Notes: a model not told the origin generated them from the sequence alone. DNA of 64,000 bases from JADJLQ01 sp044227925 (GCA_044227925.1 JBGAVW010000008.1:58855-122854), one strand, 5' to 3'; positions 1 through 9,732 are shown, counted from the stretch's first letter. Made by a program: numbers and translations.

Positions 1-1
1 T

Positions 2-487
2 ACCATCGAAACGATCAAAAAACAAGGAGGCAAAATAATAACTCCCTATGGCAAATTGGAAGGTAAAGGATTTGAAAACGGGCATTACGTATCCCCTTGC
101 ATTGCTGAAGTATCTCAGAATATGCAAATCGTACAACATGAAACCTTTGCACCGATATTATATGTAATGAGATATACTGACCTCGGGGAAGCCATCGCAA
201 TACAAAATGCAGTACCACAGGGACTGTCATCAGCCATCATGTCCAATGATTTTAAAGAAATAGAATATTTTACTTCTGCCAATGGATCCGACTGTGGCAT
301 TGCCAATGTAAACATCGGTACCAGTGGGGCAGAAATCGGCGGTGCTTTTGGTGGTGAAAAAGAGACAGGAGGGGGTCGTGAAAGCGGTTCAGATAGTTGG
401 AAAGCATATATGCGCCGCCAAACAGTAACTATAAATTATTCAAAGGAATTGCCTCTTGCCCAGGGTATAAAGTTTGATATCAATTAG
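2..487 (+). CDS. ALDH7-family aldehyde dehydrogenase, C-terminal part
   Basis: The reading frame is open from the left edge, so the N-terminal two thirds, including the catalytic cysteine, lie outside the window; about 161 residues remain. The tail contains GGAFGGEKETGGGRESGSD followed by a WKAYMRRQTVTINYSKELP-like stretch, which closely resembles antiquitin/ALDH7A1, the alpha-aminoadipic semialdehyde dehydrogenase of lysine degradation. The family oxidises the semialdehyde with NAD+ in the cytosol. The family call comes from this conserved tail; the exact substrate is inferred. The next gene, gldN, is convergent and ends 142 bases away, so the two are not in one operon. Confidence 0.88.
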   Translation, partial: TIETIKKQGGKIITPYGKLEGKGFENGHYVSPCIAEVSQNMQIVQHETFAPILYVMRYTDLGEAIAIQNAVPQGLSSAIMSNDFKEIEYFTSANGSDCGIANVNIGTSGAEIGGAFGGEKETGGGRESGSDSWKAYMRRQTVTINYSKELPLAQGIKFDIN

Positions 488-629
488 GAATAAATAAAAG
501 CTAACGCTATTTAGACTGCTGGGTGTGCGTACAACATGTGGAGATCAGAAATGTGCCATTGAGAAAAATTCAGAATACAGAACATGGAAATTGCGAAATC
601 AAAATTGCACATCCTGTAGTCAGAAATCA

Positions 630-1481
630 TCAATATTCCCAAAGATCGTGCTCGAAATTGAATAATTTATTTTTGATTTTATCACTTTCTCTCAGCCTGG
701 CTATTCCGTCAGCAGGAAAGAAATCTTTTAATCTCAGATCTTGTACATTGGTTTCTTTGAATATGTAACTTGAAAATCTGCGCATTTCGAATACATCATC
801 CCAGCTGAGTGGAGCAGCGTCGTTAAAGTCATTATATGCTTGTTCTTTGGCCAGTATTTCTCTGATTTGAGGATAATACAACCAGTACATCGGTTGCTCT
901 TCTGCTTTACCGGCAATTATTCTCTCTCTCACCGGGGCAATGCCCAGGATTCTGACCTTTAGTCTGGAAGCCTCTCGGTCAAAATACCAAATTTCTTTAA
1001 TCCTGAAAAATTTAATGCTCTCTGCACTGATTTCATTTCTGACGGGTTTATATGTAGTTTCATAGGTTTCAGGATCTACTACTGCTACTGTATCAAAGCT
1101 CACCATCATGCTCTCCACATCAATAGGAGGGAGTATTTTTTTAAAATCTTCATCTGCAAAAGCTGCGATCAAACCTTGTGTTGCAGCATCATTTAAAATC
1201 TTAAATAATGGATTTTTAGGATAAACAAATTGAAGATTTATTTTTTCGCGCACATCGATCACCTGCCAGATTCTTTTCTGCCAAGGGATATCAGCTTCCC
1301 TTAAAACTTCGTATGGCAAAACCCTCTGATCCTTGATAGTACTTCTCTGTACTATATCGTCCATGAATATGGAACTATCGCCAGGCTCACTTGCCTCGGT
1401 CAAAATATTTTCAGGTCTCTGTGCTGTAAGGGATACCACACAAGCTGAAACAAAAATTAATAATGAAAAATATTTTTTCAT
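630..1481 (-). CDS. gldN: Type IX secretion/gliding protein GldN (PorN)
   Basis: GldN/PorN is a periplasmic component of the type IX secretion system that forms, with the lipoprotein GldK, a ring under the outer membrane. The product has 283 residues with an N-terminal Sec signal peptide ending around residue 21 (VVSLTAQ). Conserved GldN features include the segment around IWQVIDVREKINLQFVYP and a later IKEIWYFDREASRLKVRI-like strand region. It is the last gene of the minus-strand order gldK-gldL-gldM-gldN, 12 bases after gldM, so it is almost certainly co-transcribed. Synteny and sequence agree, and I see no damage to the frame. Confidence 0.93.
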   Translation of the reverse strand: MKKYFSLLIFVSACVVSLTAQRPENILTEASEPGDSSIFMDDIVQRSTIKDQRVLPYEVLREADIPWQKRIWQVIDVREKINLQFVYPKNPLFKILNDAATQGLIAAFADEDFKKILPPIDVESMMVSFDTVAVVDPETYETTYKPVRNEISAESIKFFRIKEIWYFDREASRLKVRILGIAPVRERIIAGKAEEQPMYWLYYPQIREILAKEQAYNDFNDAAPLSWDDVFEMRRFSSYIFKETNVQDLRLKDFFPADGIARLRESDKIKNKLFNFEHDLWEY

Positions 1482-1493
1482 GGCTTTGTCTTT

Positions 1494-3059
1494 TTATTGA
1501 ATCTGAACTACGACATCTGCTAATTTTCGATTTACCTCGTCTCCGGGGCATTTACATCTGATATTACTGAACATGTAAAAATTTCCAGGCTTTGCCAAAG
1601 AAATAATCCTTGCGGCCTCTCCTGAAAGTCTTGCTCCCTGGTTTGATGATTCCATTAAATCCTCACCTTTAGATTGCCTGGTTACAAAGAAACCAGCGAT
1701 ATCACATTTTGCGTCAAAATCAAAGTTCTCCAATAAAGCCTGTATACCAGCCTGGGCTTTAAATTCACCATTACCCATTTTATTAGCTCCGGATCCAAAC
1801 CTTGGTGTAGGATCAGGAATGGCTTTGATTCTAAATACTTTTTTAGCTGCCTGAGCACCGTTTGCACTAACAATAATATTGGCAGTGGTACCTGGTTTGG
1901 CATTATTAGCAAGTGATAGAGAATACGTTCCGTCATTTGCTCTGGATATGGTACCGGGACCATCAAATGAAACGCTTAGCTGATTGGAAGAAATGCCTGC
2001 CGCAGAAACCTCAATTGGATTTACAACTCCTTTATAGAGAACATTCATTTTAGCTGCCGAAATAGTGGTAGACCTTTCACCTACCTCATATTCAAATTCG
2101 CTTTCTACAGTGGTAGTCTGATTGGTAACGGGATTTACCACTGAAAATCGTGCTGTATATTTTTTCGTACCTACTCCGGATGGGACTACGGAATATTTAG
2201 CCACTCCATCGGCTACCGGAATATTAGCACCATTTACAGAGGCAGTCATATTAGTACCCACATTGGACGACGATGCAGACAAATAGAGGTCTGCTTCATA
2301 TTTTTCTCCATTAATGATATAGGATTTTTTTGGTGCGGAGACTACCTGATATTTATCAAATTTTATTTCCTCTCCACCTACTTTTCCCATGAGATAGTTT
2401 AAGACCGCTGCTTCTGTACTTTTGGCATCATTTTGCAATTTATTTAAAATCGGCAAGGTAGCTCCGAGCGGCATATGATTAAAATTAAAATGTGCCCAGT
2501 TTTTCTTTGAAGTAGATCGCCATGCAGAATCCACAGTCATTGAAACTTTATTCATAAATTCTGCTCTATCAGCAGGTTCGATAAACTCAAGGAATTTATC
2601 CCTGGTTTCAAGTATCTTTTTTTCAAGTTCACCACCCTTCCCATTATTTGCTGCCGGATCCTTTCCCACCATTAATCTGGTGGCAATATCTTTATTTTTC
2701 TCACCCTTTAATGCTGTAATGCCTGTTCTTGGATCTGTTTTATACCCACCTGTTGCATTTACCATACTATCAATAATACCCTGAACATAATCATTAAACT
2801 CCTTGCTCAGTGCTCTGGCAGGATTAGCTCTGTCTGCAAATTTTCTAAGGTTGACTTCATCCTTTTTTGCCAACCTATCCACTTCGCCTGGTATCTTACT
2901 ATTAGACTCATCCAAAGTAGAATTACTTTTTTTCAGTCCTTTATCCACCACTCTGAATGCATTGAATATTTCCGCTGATACATTGAGTGCCAGCAGCGCT
3001 GTGAGCACCAGATACATCAGGTTAATCATCAATTGCCGCGGCTGCTTAGGAATAGACAT
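1494..3059 (-). CDS. gldM: Type IX secretion motor protein GldM (PorM)
   Basis: GldM spans the inner membrane once and reaches across the periplasm; with GldL it makes the proton-driven motor that powers type IX secretion and gliding. The 521-residue product begins MSIPKQPRQLMINLMYLVLT, the typical short cytoplasmic lead followed by one transmembrane helix at about residues 9-29. The rest is a long periplasmic region with a helical first part and beta-rich repeated domains later, ending with a cysteine-containing CKCPGDEVNRKLADVVVQIQ tail. Length matches the family (about 510-525). It lies between gldL (45 bases upstream) and gldN (12 bases downstream). Confidence 0.95.
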   Translation of the reverse strand: MSIPKQPRQLMINLMYLVLTALLALNVSAEIFNAFRVVDKGLKKSNSTLDESNSKIPGEVDRLAKKDEVNLRKFADRANPARALSKEFNDYVQGIIDSMVNATGGYKTDPRTGITALKGEKNKDIATRLMVGKDPAANNGKGGELEKKILETRDKFLEFIEPADRAEFMNKVSMTVDSAWRSTSKKNWAHFNFNHMPLGATLPILNKLQNDAKSTEAAVLNYLMGKVGGEEIKFDKYQVVSAPKKSYIINGEKYEADLYLSASSSNVGTNMTASVNGANIPVADGVAKYSVVPSGVGTKKYTARFSVVNPVTNQTTTVESEFEYEVGERSTTISAAKMNVLYKGVVNPIEVSAAGISSNQLSVSFDGPGTISRANDGTYSLSLANNAKPGTTANIIVSANGAQAAKKVFRIKAIPDPTPRFGSGANKMGNGEFKAQAGIQALLENFDFDAKCDIAGFFVTRQSKGEDLMESSNQGARLSGEAARIISLAKPGNFYMFSNIRCKCPGDEVNRKLADVVVQIQ

Positions 3060-3104
3060 AATTTATATGATTCAATTATAAAATTAAATGACGGTCTTAA
3101 ATTT

Positions 3105-3932
3105 TTACTTTGATCCCATTGCAGAAAGCATATTTCCATATACTTTGTTCATAGAACCCAGGTTTTGAGCCAGTGCATGCAATTCATGCTGGGTCTTTTT
3201 AGCATCATCAGAAGCGGCTTGCATGGCCTGAAAAGTTTCATTCATTTTGGCATAGGATCCATTCATGGAAGCAAGGCTTTTAGATAAAATGCCCAGTTCA
3301 GATTGAGTCTTTTTAGCATCTTCACTGGCAGCCTGCATAGCCTGAAACGTTTCGTTCATTTTAGAATAGGCATTATTCATGCTGGATAAGCTTTTCGAAA
3401 GGGTACTTAATTCTACTTGCGTCTTCTTGGCATCTTCTACCGAACTTTGTAAGGCAAGAAAAGCTTCATTCATCTTGCCGTAAAAATCATTCATAGATTT
3501 GAGCTGATCTTTGGTCTTTGAAAAATCCACTTCCTGCAATGCTTTTAACGATGACATACTTTTGCTCATACCCTGAAGTTCTGATAGCATACCTCCTAAT
3601 TTATCTTCGACCACTTCGGCATTTAATGCCCTGCTTGGCTTTTTAGCGCTGCTGTCTATAGCACCTACCCCTGGTAAAATAGCTGGTACATCGGCATGGT
3701 AATCTTCTATACCAGGATATAATTTTTCCCAATAATAATCCTTGTCAGGAGGTAATAATCCGAGCATAAGGAAGAGAATGGCTTCAGTAATAAGTCCCAC
3801 CATTAAAAATTCGCTAGCAAAAGGCAAGCTTTCAATTTTTAATAATGCGCCTATCATCACCAGAGCAGCACCCACACCAATGATCAGGTTTTTAAAGTAT
3901 TTAAAAGACGAGGTTTTGTACCAGGTTGCCAT
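3105..3932 (-). CDS. gldL: Type IX secretion motor protein GldL (PorL)
   Basis: GldL is the inner membrane partner of GldM in the type IX secretion motor. The 275-residue product has two transmembrane helices (about residues 14-32 and 40-61) followed by the conserved LLPPDKDYYWEKLYPG segment, then a cytoplasmic helical tail. The tail is striking: residues 153-190, 191-228 and 229-266 are three tandem copies of one 38-residue unit (KMNETFQAMQAASEDAKKTQ and onward), with a methionine/serine-rich coiled-coil character. The start at MATWYKTSS fits known GldL N-termini. It sits 75 bases downstream of gldK. Confidence 0.95.
   Translation of the reverse strand: MATWYKTSSFKYFKNLIIGVGAALVMIGALLKIESLPFASEFLMVGLITEAILFLMLGLLPPDKDYYWEKLYPGIEDYHADVPAILPGVGAIDSSAKKPSRALNAEVVEDKLGGMLSELQGMSKSMSSLKALQEVDFSKTKDQLKSMNDFYGKMNEAFLALQSSVEDAKKTQVELSTLSKSLSSMNNAYSKMNETFQAMQAASEDAKKTQSELGILSKSLASMNGSYAKMNETFQAMQAASDDAKKTQHELHALAQNLGSMNKVYGNMLSAMGSK
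3135..3476 (-). repeat. Three tandem 114-bp coding repeats in gldL
   Basis: Three in-frame 114-base units encode 38-residue repeats of the GldL tail. Units 2 and 3 are the most alike, sharing KMNETFQAMQAAS, DAKKTQ and a common spacing; unit 1 is more diverged. The exact multiple of three keeps the frame and of the coiled-coil phase. Confidence 0.9.
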
Positions 3933-4007
3933 AAGACAATTAATGTTTTTAGATTATGTTAATGTAATGTATAATTCTATTGGTTTGGAAGATCCGTCGA
4001 AACATTC

Positions 4008-5249
4008 TTACTTGAAATCGTTGATGGACCTACCCAGGAAAGAGAGCACGTTTCTGAATCCTACATATGATTTTGTAGTATCCTGATATTCGTATGTCCT
4101 GGTTCCATTTTGTAAATAATAGGAAATATCTTTCCATGATCCACCCCTTATTACTTTTCTTTTGTAGACTGGTGGGTCATTGGGCTTAGCATTATAAGTA
4201 ATATCGGGATTCATGTCGTGTGTGAAATTATTGGCATTATCAAAATAAGCGGTCACAGTCCATTCTGCCACATTCCCTGCCATATTATATAAGCCATACT
4301 CATTAGGAAAATAAGAATGTACTTCTACCGTATATTGTCCACCATCCTCCGGATAATTGCCTCGGCCAGGTTTGAAATTTGCCAATAAACAACCTTTTGC
4401 GTTGCGGATATAATACCCTCCCCATGGATAAGGTGCCAATTCTTTTTTACCTCTGGCAGCGTATTCCCATTCATATTCGGTTGGTAGCCTGAATCCTTCT
4501 GAGTTTACTTCATCTGGTCTGTGCTGATTCCAAAGTTGTGTGCGCCAATTACTGAAAGCTTTGGCCATCGTCCAGTTAACACCTACCACTGGATAATCAT
4601 CATAGGCTGGATGCCAGAAATAATTTTTAGCTATAGGATCATTATAAGAATAGGCAAAATCACGAATCCAGGTTAACGTATCGGGATACACTTCGGAAGA
4701 TTCTTTTTTAATAAAATTTCGTCTGGCTGTACCTCTTTTTGCTTTAGCTGCTTCATTGATATCAAACCAGGAATAGTTATACACCAATTTGCGGACATCC
4801 AGCTCATCACTACCTAATCTATCTTCTCCCTGATAAAACATTTCTGAGAGTTCTTCAGCCGTCCAATCTAATTCGATTTCCCAATCGATAGAGGTAGACC
4901 CGTCATCATTTTCAATTACATCACCCATCAGCGTATGGGCTATTGAATCTTTTACATACTCTACGAACTCGCGATATTCATTATTCGTAATTTCAGTATC
5001 ATCCATATAAAAACCAGAAATAGATATCGATTTTGGTTTTTGAACGTACGAACTAAAAATGTCCTGGTCACTTTGACCTACGTGTAATGTGCCTGAAGGA
5101 ATGTAAACCATGCCGTAAGGATTGATTCCTTTCCATTTAGGCCTATCTTTTACACCGGACAGGTAACCAGATTGTTTATTTCCACCACATGAAGAAATAA
5201 TTAAGACTATCAGAGTAAAAACACTCCACTGAATGGCTCTTCTTTTCAT
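4008..5249 (-). CDS. gldK: Type IX secretion lipoprotein GldK (PorK)
   Basis: GldK is an outer membrane lipoprotein that builds the periplasmic ring of the type IX secretion system with GldN. I place the start at the internal ATG at 5249, giving 413 residues that begin MKRRAIQWSVFTLIVLIISS with a lipobox cysteine in ISSCGG; the frame is open 14 codons further upstream, but that would put residues before the signal peptide. The body has the sulfatase-modifying-factor (FGE) fold typical of GldK: FYMDDTEITNNEYREF near the front, then GVNWTMAKAFSNW, GFRLPTEYEWEYAARG, YNMAGNVAEWT and VIRGGSWKD. It leads gldL by 75 bases. Confidence 0.95.
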   Translation of the reverse strand: MKRRAIQWSVFTLIVLIISSCGGNKQSGYLSGVKDRPKWKGINPYGMVYIPSGTLHVGQSDQDIFSSYVQKPKSISISGFYMDDTEITNNEYREFVEYVKDSIAHTLMGDVIENDDGSTSIDWEIELDWTAEELSEMFYQGEDRLGSDELDVRKLVYNYSWFDINEAAKAKRGTARRNFIKKESSEVYPDTLTWIRDFAYSYNDPIAKNYFWHPAYDDYPVVGVNWTMAKAFSNWRTQLWNQHRPDEVNSEGFRLPTEYEWEYAARGKKELAPYPWGGYYIRNAKGCLLANFKPGRGNYPEDGGQYTVEVHSYFPNEYGLYNMAGNVAEWTVTAYFDNANNFTHDMNPDITYNAKPNDPPVYKRKVIRGGSWKDISYYLQNGTRTYEYQDTTKSYVGFRNVLSFLGRSINDFK

Positions 5250-5455
5250 TTTAGATAATTCAAATTTTCGGGTTCTACAAAAATGAGGCATAAAGATACT
5301 TCGTTGTCAGATAATTCATTGTAAAAAATTTTCATTTTGCATTTTGGATTTTCCATACTGAGGAAGTGAAATTGTACCCATTGTAAACGTTATTAGAACG
5401 CACAAAGTACATAAATCATGCCTAGGAAATTTAAACTTTAGTTAAATCTTATATT

Positions 5456-6427
5456 TTAATACCTGGGGTTAAAGATAATCGGCTCTCTTTCAACAGCTCC
5501 GATGGCTTTATGCAAATTATAATTAAGCATAAATTCATGGGTACCTTGCTGAGCCGATTTGATACCGGACAAAGTAATGTCAAATCCATAGAATACCTTC
5601 ATGTTGGCATTGATTTTCAAGCCAGTAAGTATACTGATTGCGTCAAAGGTCCTGGAAGAATAGCCTCTGAAACCCAATCCACCAAAAATCTTCCCATTTA
5701 TCTCAGCCAGGGCTGAAATATCGAGTTGGAATCTGGATAAATTACTCTTTATCAACAAACTGGGTGTAAGGGCAAGTGATTCTAACAAATCAATTCTATA
5801 TTCTGAATAAAAGTTTAATCGGGGTTTTAGCCCGTATTCCGCGGTACTCCTGTTAAACTTAAGTCTGGGACTGTGAAAATTTTCCAGAGATAGACCTACC
5901 TCAAGCCTATCCTGGGCGAAGTAAAGACCAGCTGAAAGTTGCGGTGTGATCCCACTAAGCACATTTTCAAATATGGATGGATCATTATGCTGGAATATTG
6001 TGCCTTCGTATTTTCCCTGGGGTGTCCTTAATAACGTGCCGTCCAATGATTTCTGGATAAAACCTATCCCCACCCCACCTGAAAACAATCCAATCCGGGA
6101 TTGAAAAACATAATTATAAGAAACCAGACCACGAATGGTCTTTTCTGCACCAAAATTTTCTTGTTCTATTTTAATCCCCCCTGCTCCATTGAGATAATAT
6201 AAGGGCATCTGAGCTTGTATGATTTTAGTATTGGGTGCTCCCGGAAGCTCCTGCCATTGTGAACGAACAGCCCCGGTGACACTCAGAGATGACTCAAGCC
6301 CGGCATAGGCCAAGTTTAATGCATATTTCTGTCCCATATACAGGGTATACTGGCTACTTTCCTGCCCATACATAATAATATATGCAGAACTGATAACCAG
6401 GATTAGTATATGTTTCAAATCAAGCAT
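5456..6427 (-). CDS. PorP/SprF-family type IX secretion membrane protein
   Basis: This 323-residue product has a signal peptide (to about residue 21) and the PorP/SprF hallmark opening SQYTLYMGQKYALNLAYAGL, followed by amphipathic beta strands that fit a small outer membrane barrel. Family members act next to the GldKLMN complex; some help particular secreted proteins such as SprB attach to the surface. It lies directly upstream of gldK on the same strand, the usual porP-gldKLMN arrangement, with about 206 bases between. Its first codons overlap the end of the thioredoxin-domain gene by 8 bases, which suggests translational coupling. Confidence 0.88.
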   Translation of the reverse strand: MLDLKHILILVISSAYIIMYGQESSQYTLYMGQKYALNLAYAGLESSLSVTGAVRSQWQELPGAPNTKIIQAQMPLYYLNGAGGIKIEQENFGAEKTIRGLVSYNYVFQSRIGLFSGGVGIGFIQKSLDGTLLRTPQGKYEGTIFQHNDPSIFENVLSGITPQLSAGLYFAQDRLEVGLSLENFHSPRLKFNRSTAEYGLKPRLNFYSEYRIDLLESLALTPSLLIKSNLSRFQLDISALAEINGKIFGGLGFRGYSSRTFDAISILTGLKINANMKVFYGFDITLSGIKSAQQGTHEFMLNYNLHKAIGAVEREPIIFNPRY

Positions 6428-8414
6428 ATGTACTGTAATGCTTGTCTAAAAGTACTTGAATTTTTTGAAATGAATCAACAGGCATTTCACAGGTAAACTG
6501 ATGGCATAGTGAAAACCCGGTTTCGTGCAGGTCTGATCTATTGAGTATCAAATGAGGGATATATCTATCTGCGAATAAAGAAGGTTTAATTTTCAGGTCT
6601 GTTTTAATTTCAATCCAACCCTGTTTTTGGCAAAGCAATAAACTTGCCCAGTGACTCAGTGACTCAGTATATTTTATAATAGACCCTTCCAGGTCAGAAA
6701 TAATGAGTTCACCTATTCTTTCCATTTCAATATTGGATGTAAGTCGACCCAGTTTCACCAGATTTTCCGCCATCACACCAGCCGAAGAGGGCATAGTATT
6801 ATCATAGAGATCGTCCGGTACTGCGATAAGATCACTCGGGGATACAGAATACTTAAAACTGTTATTGGAAGTATTAAAATAGTGACTGAGCACGTATTCG
6901 GTAAGTTGCTTAGCTTGTTCCAGGTAGTAGCTTTCGAAATTAAATTGATGTACAGCCATACAGGCTTTTATAGTATAGGCAATATCATCGAGCATGGCCG
7001 GAATGGAGCTTCCAATTTGGTGCAGATACGTTCCTTCATTAAAACAGGTGTTTAAGATAAAATCCAAATTTTGTTTAGCCAGGGTAAAATACTCTTCTTC
7101 ATTGAAAGCGGCATATGCATCCAGCCATCCCAGGATCAACAGCCCATTCCATGCAACTATAATTTTGGTATCTATCAAAGGGTGAGTCCTCGTGGCTCTG
7201 TACGCATTGAGCTTTTGAATCAGGTAATTGTATTTATCAGTAAAAATAATAGATTCATCCTTTAGATTTGGGTTGATCCACAATATATTTTTTGATTCTT
7301 CGCTATGGTGAAATGGATCTTCCCAATTACCTTCATCGTAGATATCGAAAACCTGGATCATCAAATCATATTCATCTAAGGTGAGAATTGCTTTTAATTC
7401 TGCAGTGGTCCAGGTATAATATTTTCCTTCTATTCCTTCACTATCCGCATCTATTGCACTAAAATAACCTCCATCGGCAGATTTAAGACTGTTTTTCAAC
7501 CATGAGGTAGTTTCAAAAACCACTTTACGAAATAATGGGTTGGGGTTGATTTTGTATGCAATGCTGTATGTAGAAATAAATTGGGCATTATCGTAAAGCA
7601 TTTTTTCAAAATGTGGGATATTCCATTCTTTATCGGTGGCATACCTCGCAAAGCCTCCTGCAACATGATCGTAAATACCGGCATTTGCGATTTTGGTCAA
7701 CGAAAAAAGAGCGTGAGTAAGAGCATCTTTATTTCCACCAAAAAAATGAAGATCAAACAATAATTTAATCGACATAGTGCCTGGAAATTTGGGGGCACCA
7801 CCGAATCCTCCATGGCTGTGATCAAAACGTTTTGAAAGGTTAGAAAATAAAATACCAATAGTAGTATGGGGGTCTTTGTGAGCCCCTTCCATTTTAGCCA
7901 CCTGACGCAAAGTGGAAGCAGCATTTTTTATGTAATCCACCATCCGATCTGCCTGAGCTTCAATATCTGATCGCCGCTCTCTATAAATCCTGGTGATAAA
8001 TTGCAAAATCTGAGACCAGGAAGGGCGCTGGTGCTGAGGGACAGGAGGGAAATAGGTGCCTCCATAAAAAGGCCTTAAATCCGGCAAAAGAAAACAGTTT
8101 AAGGGCCACCCTCCACTTCCTGATAATGATATCACGGCATCCATATAAATTTTATCCAGATCAGGCCGCTCTTCCCTATCCAATTTGATGCATATAAAAT
8201 GTGCATTCATATAAGCTGACACTTCTGAGTCGCTGAATGATTCGTGTTCCATTACATGACACCAATGGCAACTGCTATATCCAATGCTTACCAGTATTGG
8301 CTTATCTTCAGATTGGGCTCTTTCTATTGCTTCCTGCCCCCAAGGATACCAATCTACGGGATTGTCTTTATGTTGAAGTAAATAGGGACTTTTTTCAAAT
8401 TGTAATCTATTCAC
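6420..8414 (-). CDS. Thioredoxin-domain protein of the YyaL/DUF255 family
   Basis: The product joins an N-terminal thioredoxin-like domain to an alpha/alpha-barrel resembling six-hairpin glycosidases or epimerases. The first domain shows NRLQFEKSPYLLQHKDNPVD, YPWGQEAIERA and the redox motif GYSSCHWCHVMEHESF (CxxC), then GGWPLNCFLLPD. The second carries FGGAPKFPG and IYDHVAGGFARYATDKEW, typical of the family, whose cellular role is not established. I choose a GTG start at 8414 (664 residues), which begins the protein just ahead of the conserved block; the next upstream ATG at 8540 lies inside the preceding gene and would add unconserved residues. It overlaps the PorP-like gene by 8 bases. Confidence 0.85.
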   Translation of the reverse strand: MNRLQFEKSPYLLQHKDNPVDWYPWGQEAIERAQSEDKPILVSIGYSSCHWCHVMEHESFSDSEVSAYMNAHFICIKLDREERPDLDKIYMDAVISLSGSGGWPLNCFLLPDLRPFYGGTYFPPVPQHQRPSWSQILQFITRIYRERRSDIEAQADRMVDYIKNAASTLRQVAKMEGAHKDPHTTIGILFSNLSKRFDHSHGGFGGAPKFPGTMSIKLLFDLHFFGGNKDALTHALFSLTKIANAGIYDHVAGGFARYATDKEWNIPHFEKMLYDNAQFISTYSIAYKINPNPLFRKVVFETTSWLKNSLKSADGGYFSAIDADSEGIEGKYYTWTTAELKAILTLDEYDLMIQVFDIYDEGNWEDPFHHSEESKNILWINPNLKDESIIFTDKYNYLIQKLNAYRATRTHPLIDTKIIVAWNGLLILGWLDAYAAFNEEEYFTLAKQNLDFILNTCFNEGTYLHQIGSSIPAMLDDIAYTIKACMAVHQFNFESYYLEQAKQLTEYVLSHYFNTSNNSFKYSVSPSDLIAVPDDLYDNTMPSSAGVMAENLVKLGRLTSNIEMERIGELIISDLEGSIIKYTESLSHWASLLLCQKQGWIEIKTDLKIKPSLFADRYIPHLILNRSDLHETGFSLCHQFTCEMPVDSFQKIQVLLDKHYSTYA

Positions 8415-8499
8415 GTGCGGCTGGTCATTTGAATTACAAATGAACGAATTAAAATGAAATAATCCGGGATTAATATAATTTAGATACGATACGGCAGCA

Positions 8500-9264
8500 T
8501 CACATTTCCAGCTTGCACGTATCAAAAGCCAAAAAAACATTTTCTGGTAAGCCGATACTTACCTCCTTATGAAGCCCCATATGATGACTGATATGTATAA
8601 TATATGCCCTGCGAGGATTGATTTTTTGGATAACATTCAATGTTTGAGCCAATGTAAAATGCGAGTGATGAGGAGTGTGATGTAAGGCATTAATGATTAA
8701 TGTATCCTTATTTCTGATTTCATCCAGAGTGGTTTCCGGTATTCCATTGGCATCTGTGATATAAACCAATTTTTCATTAAAACAGTAACCCATTATGTTG
8801 AGATTTCCGTGGGATATGGGCACAGGTTTTACTTGTATGTTATCAAAATGTATTACTTCAAATTCATTTACCGGATTTAAATGAAATTCCGGCGTACCCG
8901 GATATTTTTGTTCCCCGAATGCATAGTTGTATTTCAATTTAATTTGCTCCAATACCTTGGGTTGAGCATACAGATGGATACCATTGTAGTTAAAACCGAT
9001 AGGCCTAAGGTCATCCAAACCTCCGGTATGATCATAATGTTCGTGGGTGATAAGCACTCCATCTACACGAGAGATCCCCGCCCTTAATAATTGCAATCTG
9101 ATGTCCGGCCCTGAATCTATAAGTAACGTGGTCCCTCCTTCAGTGATTACGGCTGCACACCTATTTCTTTTATCATTGCTGTCGGATGAAGTACAAACCG
9201 AACAAGTACATCCGATCACAGGAATGCCCTGAGAAGTCCCAGTACCTAAAAACTCAATGTTCAC
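8500..9264 (-). CDS. MBL-fold metallo-hydrolase (PhnP-like)
   Basis: A 254-residue cytosolic metallo-beta-lactamase-fold enzyme. The metal-binding motif reads THEHYDHTGGLDDLRP, with further ligands in VPISHGN, ITDANG and HISHHMG. The opening MNIEFLGTGTSQGIPVIGC and a cysteine-containing CTCSVC segment resemble the PhnP-type cyclic phosphodiesterase branch, where the cysteines bind a structural zinc. Substrate is unknown; no phosphonate genes are nearby. The gene follows the small conserved gene with a 4-base ATGA overlap, so they form an operon. Confidence 0.85.
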   Translation of the reverse strand: MNIEFLGTGTSQGIPVIGCTCSVCTSSDSNDKRNRCAAVITEGGTTLLIDSGPDIRLQLLRAGISRVDGVLITHEHYDHTGGLDDLRPIGFNYNGIHLYAQPKVLEQIKLKYNYAFGEQKYPGTPEFHLNPVNEFEVIHFDNIQVKPVPISHGNLNIMGYCFNEKLVYITDANGIPETTLDEIRNKDTLIINALHHTPHHSHFTLAQTLNVIQKINPRRAYIIHISHHMGLHKEVSIGLPENVFLAFDTCKLEM

Positions 9265-9551
9265 ACCAGTTCTTCTTTTTCAGACTCCTGAAGAATACTC
9301 TCGTACAGGTTACGAGTTGCTTCAGAGAGCATTTCGGGTACAATACTAAGTCTGGGTATTATATCCAGGAATGCAATTATGCGTCCTTCTATCTCAAAAA
9401 AGCGATTGATAATGACAAGCTGTCTGCTTTCAAGTACGCAGGCCCCTGAGTGGAAATTTCCTTTTTCGTACCGAATGGTGTACCCGGCTTCTTCAAGCAT
9501 TTGTTCAATTTTCTCAAGTGTATTTTTAGTATATCTTATTTTAGAGGCCAT
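9261..9551 (-). CDS. Conserved small protein of unknown function
   Basis: This 96-residue product begins MASKIRYTKNTLEKIEQMLE when started at the ATG at 9551; the frame stays open upstream to 9665 but those 38 residues look unconserved and are probably untranslated. Visible features are an N-terminal helix, the stretch GYTIRYEKGNFHSGACVLES, and a hydrophobic strand LVIINRFFEIEGRIIAFLDI. No catalytic motif or signal peptide is apparent. It looks like a short conserved hypothetical protein seen in Bacteroidota. The 4-base overlap with the downstream metallo-hydrolase gene suggests a shared function. Confidence 0.72.
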   Translation of the reverse strand: MASKIRYTKNTLEKIEQMLEEAGYTIRYEKGNFHSGACVLESRQLVIINRFFEIEGRIIAFLDIIPRLSIVPEMLSEATRNLYESILQESEKEELV

Positions 9552-9732
9552 GAAGTGATATTTTTTGCAAAAAAAGCAGCCGGTGCCCGCTTTCTTTTGT
9601 TGCAGTAGTTTCGTTATAAATAGATAGTTTTCTTTAACATTTGATCCCTTTGAAACGTTTTTCAATGAAATCAGTACAAAAATCAGAAATTAGCAGCTCT
9701 AAGCGAAATATTTCTATATAATTTTTTTTAAT

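Noticed and set aside
474..483. A second copy of the palindrome TTGATATCAA
   Set aside because: It lies inside the last codons of the aldehyde dehydrogenase gene, is single, and has no promoter next to it, so it is most likely chance in an AT-rich genome.
523..768. Plus-strand open frame at the end of gldN
   Set aside because: It overlaps the conserved gldN gene on the other strand and shows no motif.
3135..3476. Regular repeats as a possible CRISPR array
   Set aside because: The units are 114 bases long, coding, contiguous and without spacers.
6651..6668. Tandem 9-base repeat gtgactcag
   Set aside because: It is only two units, in frame inside a conserved gene, and has no sign of array or site function.
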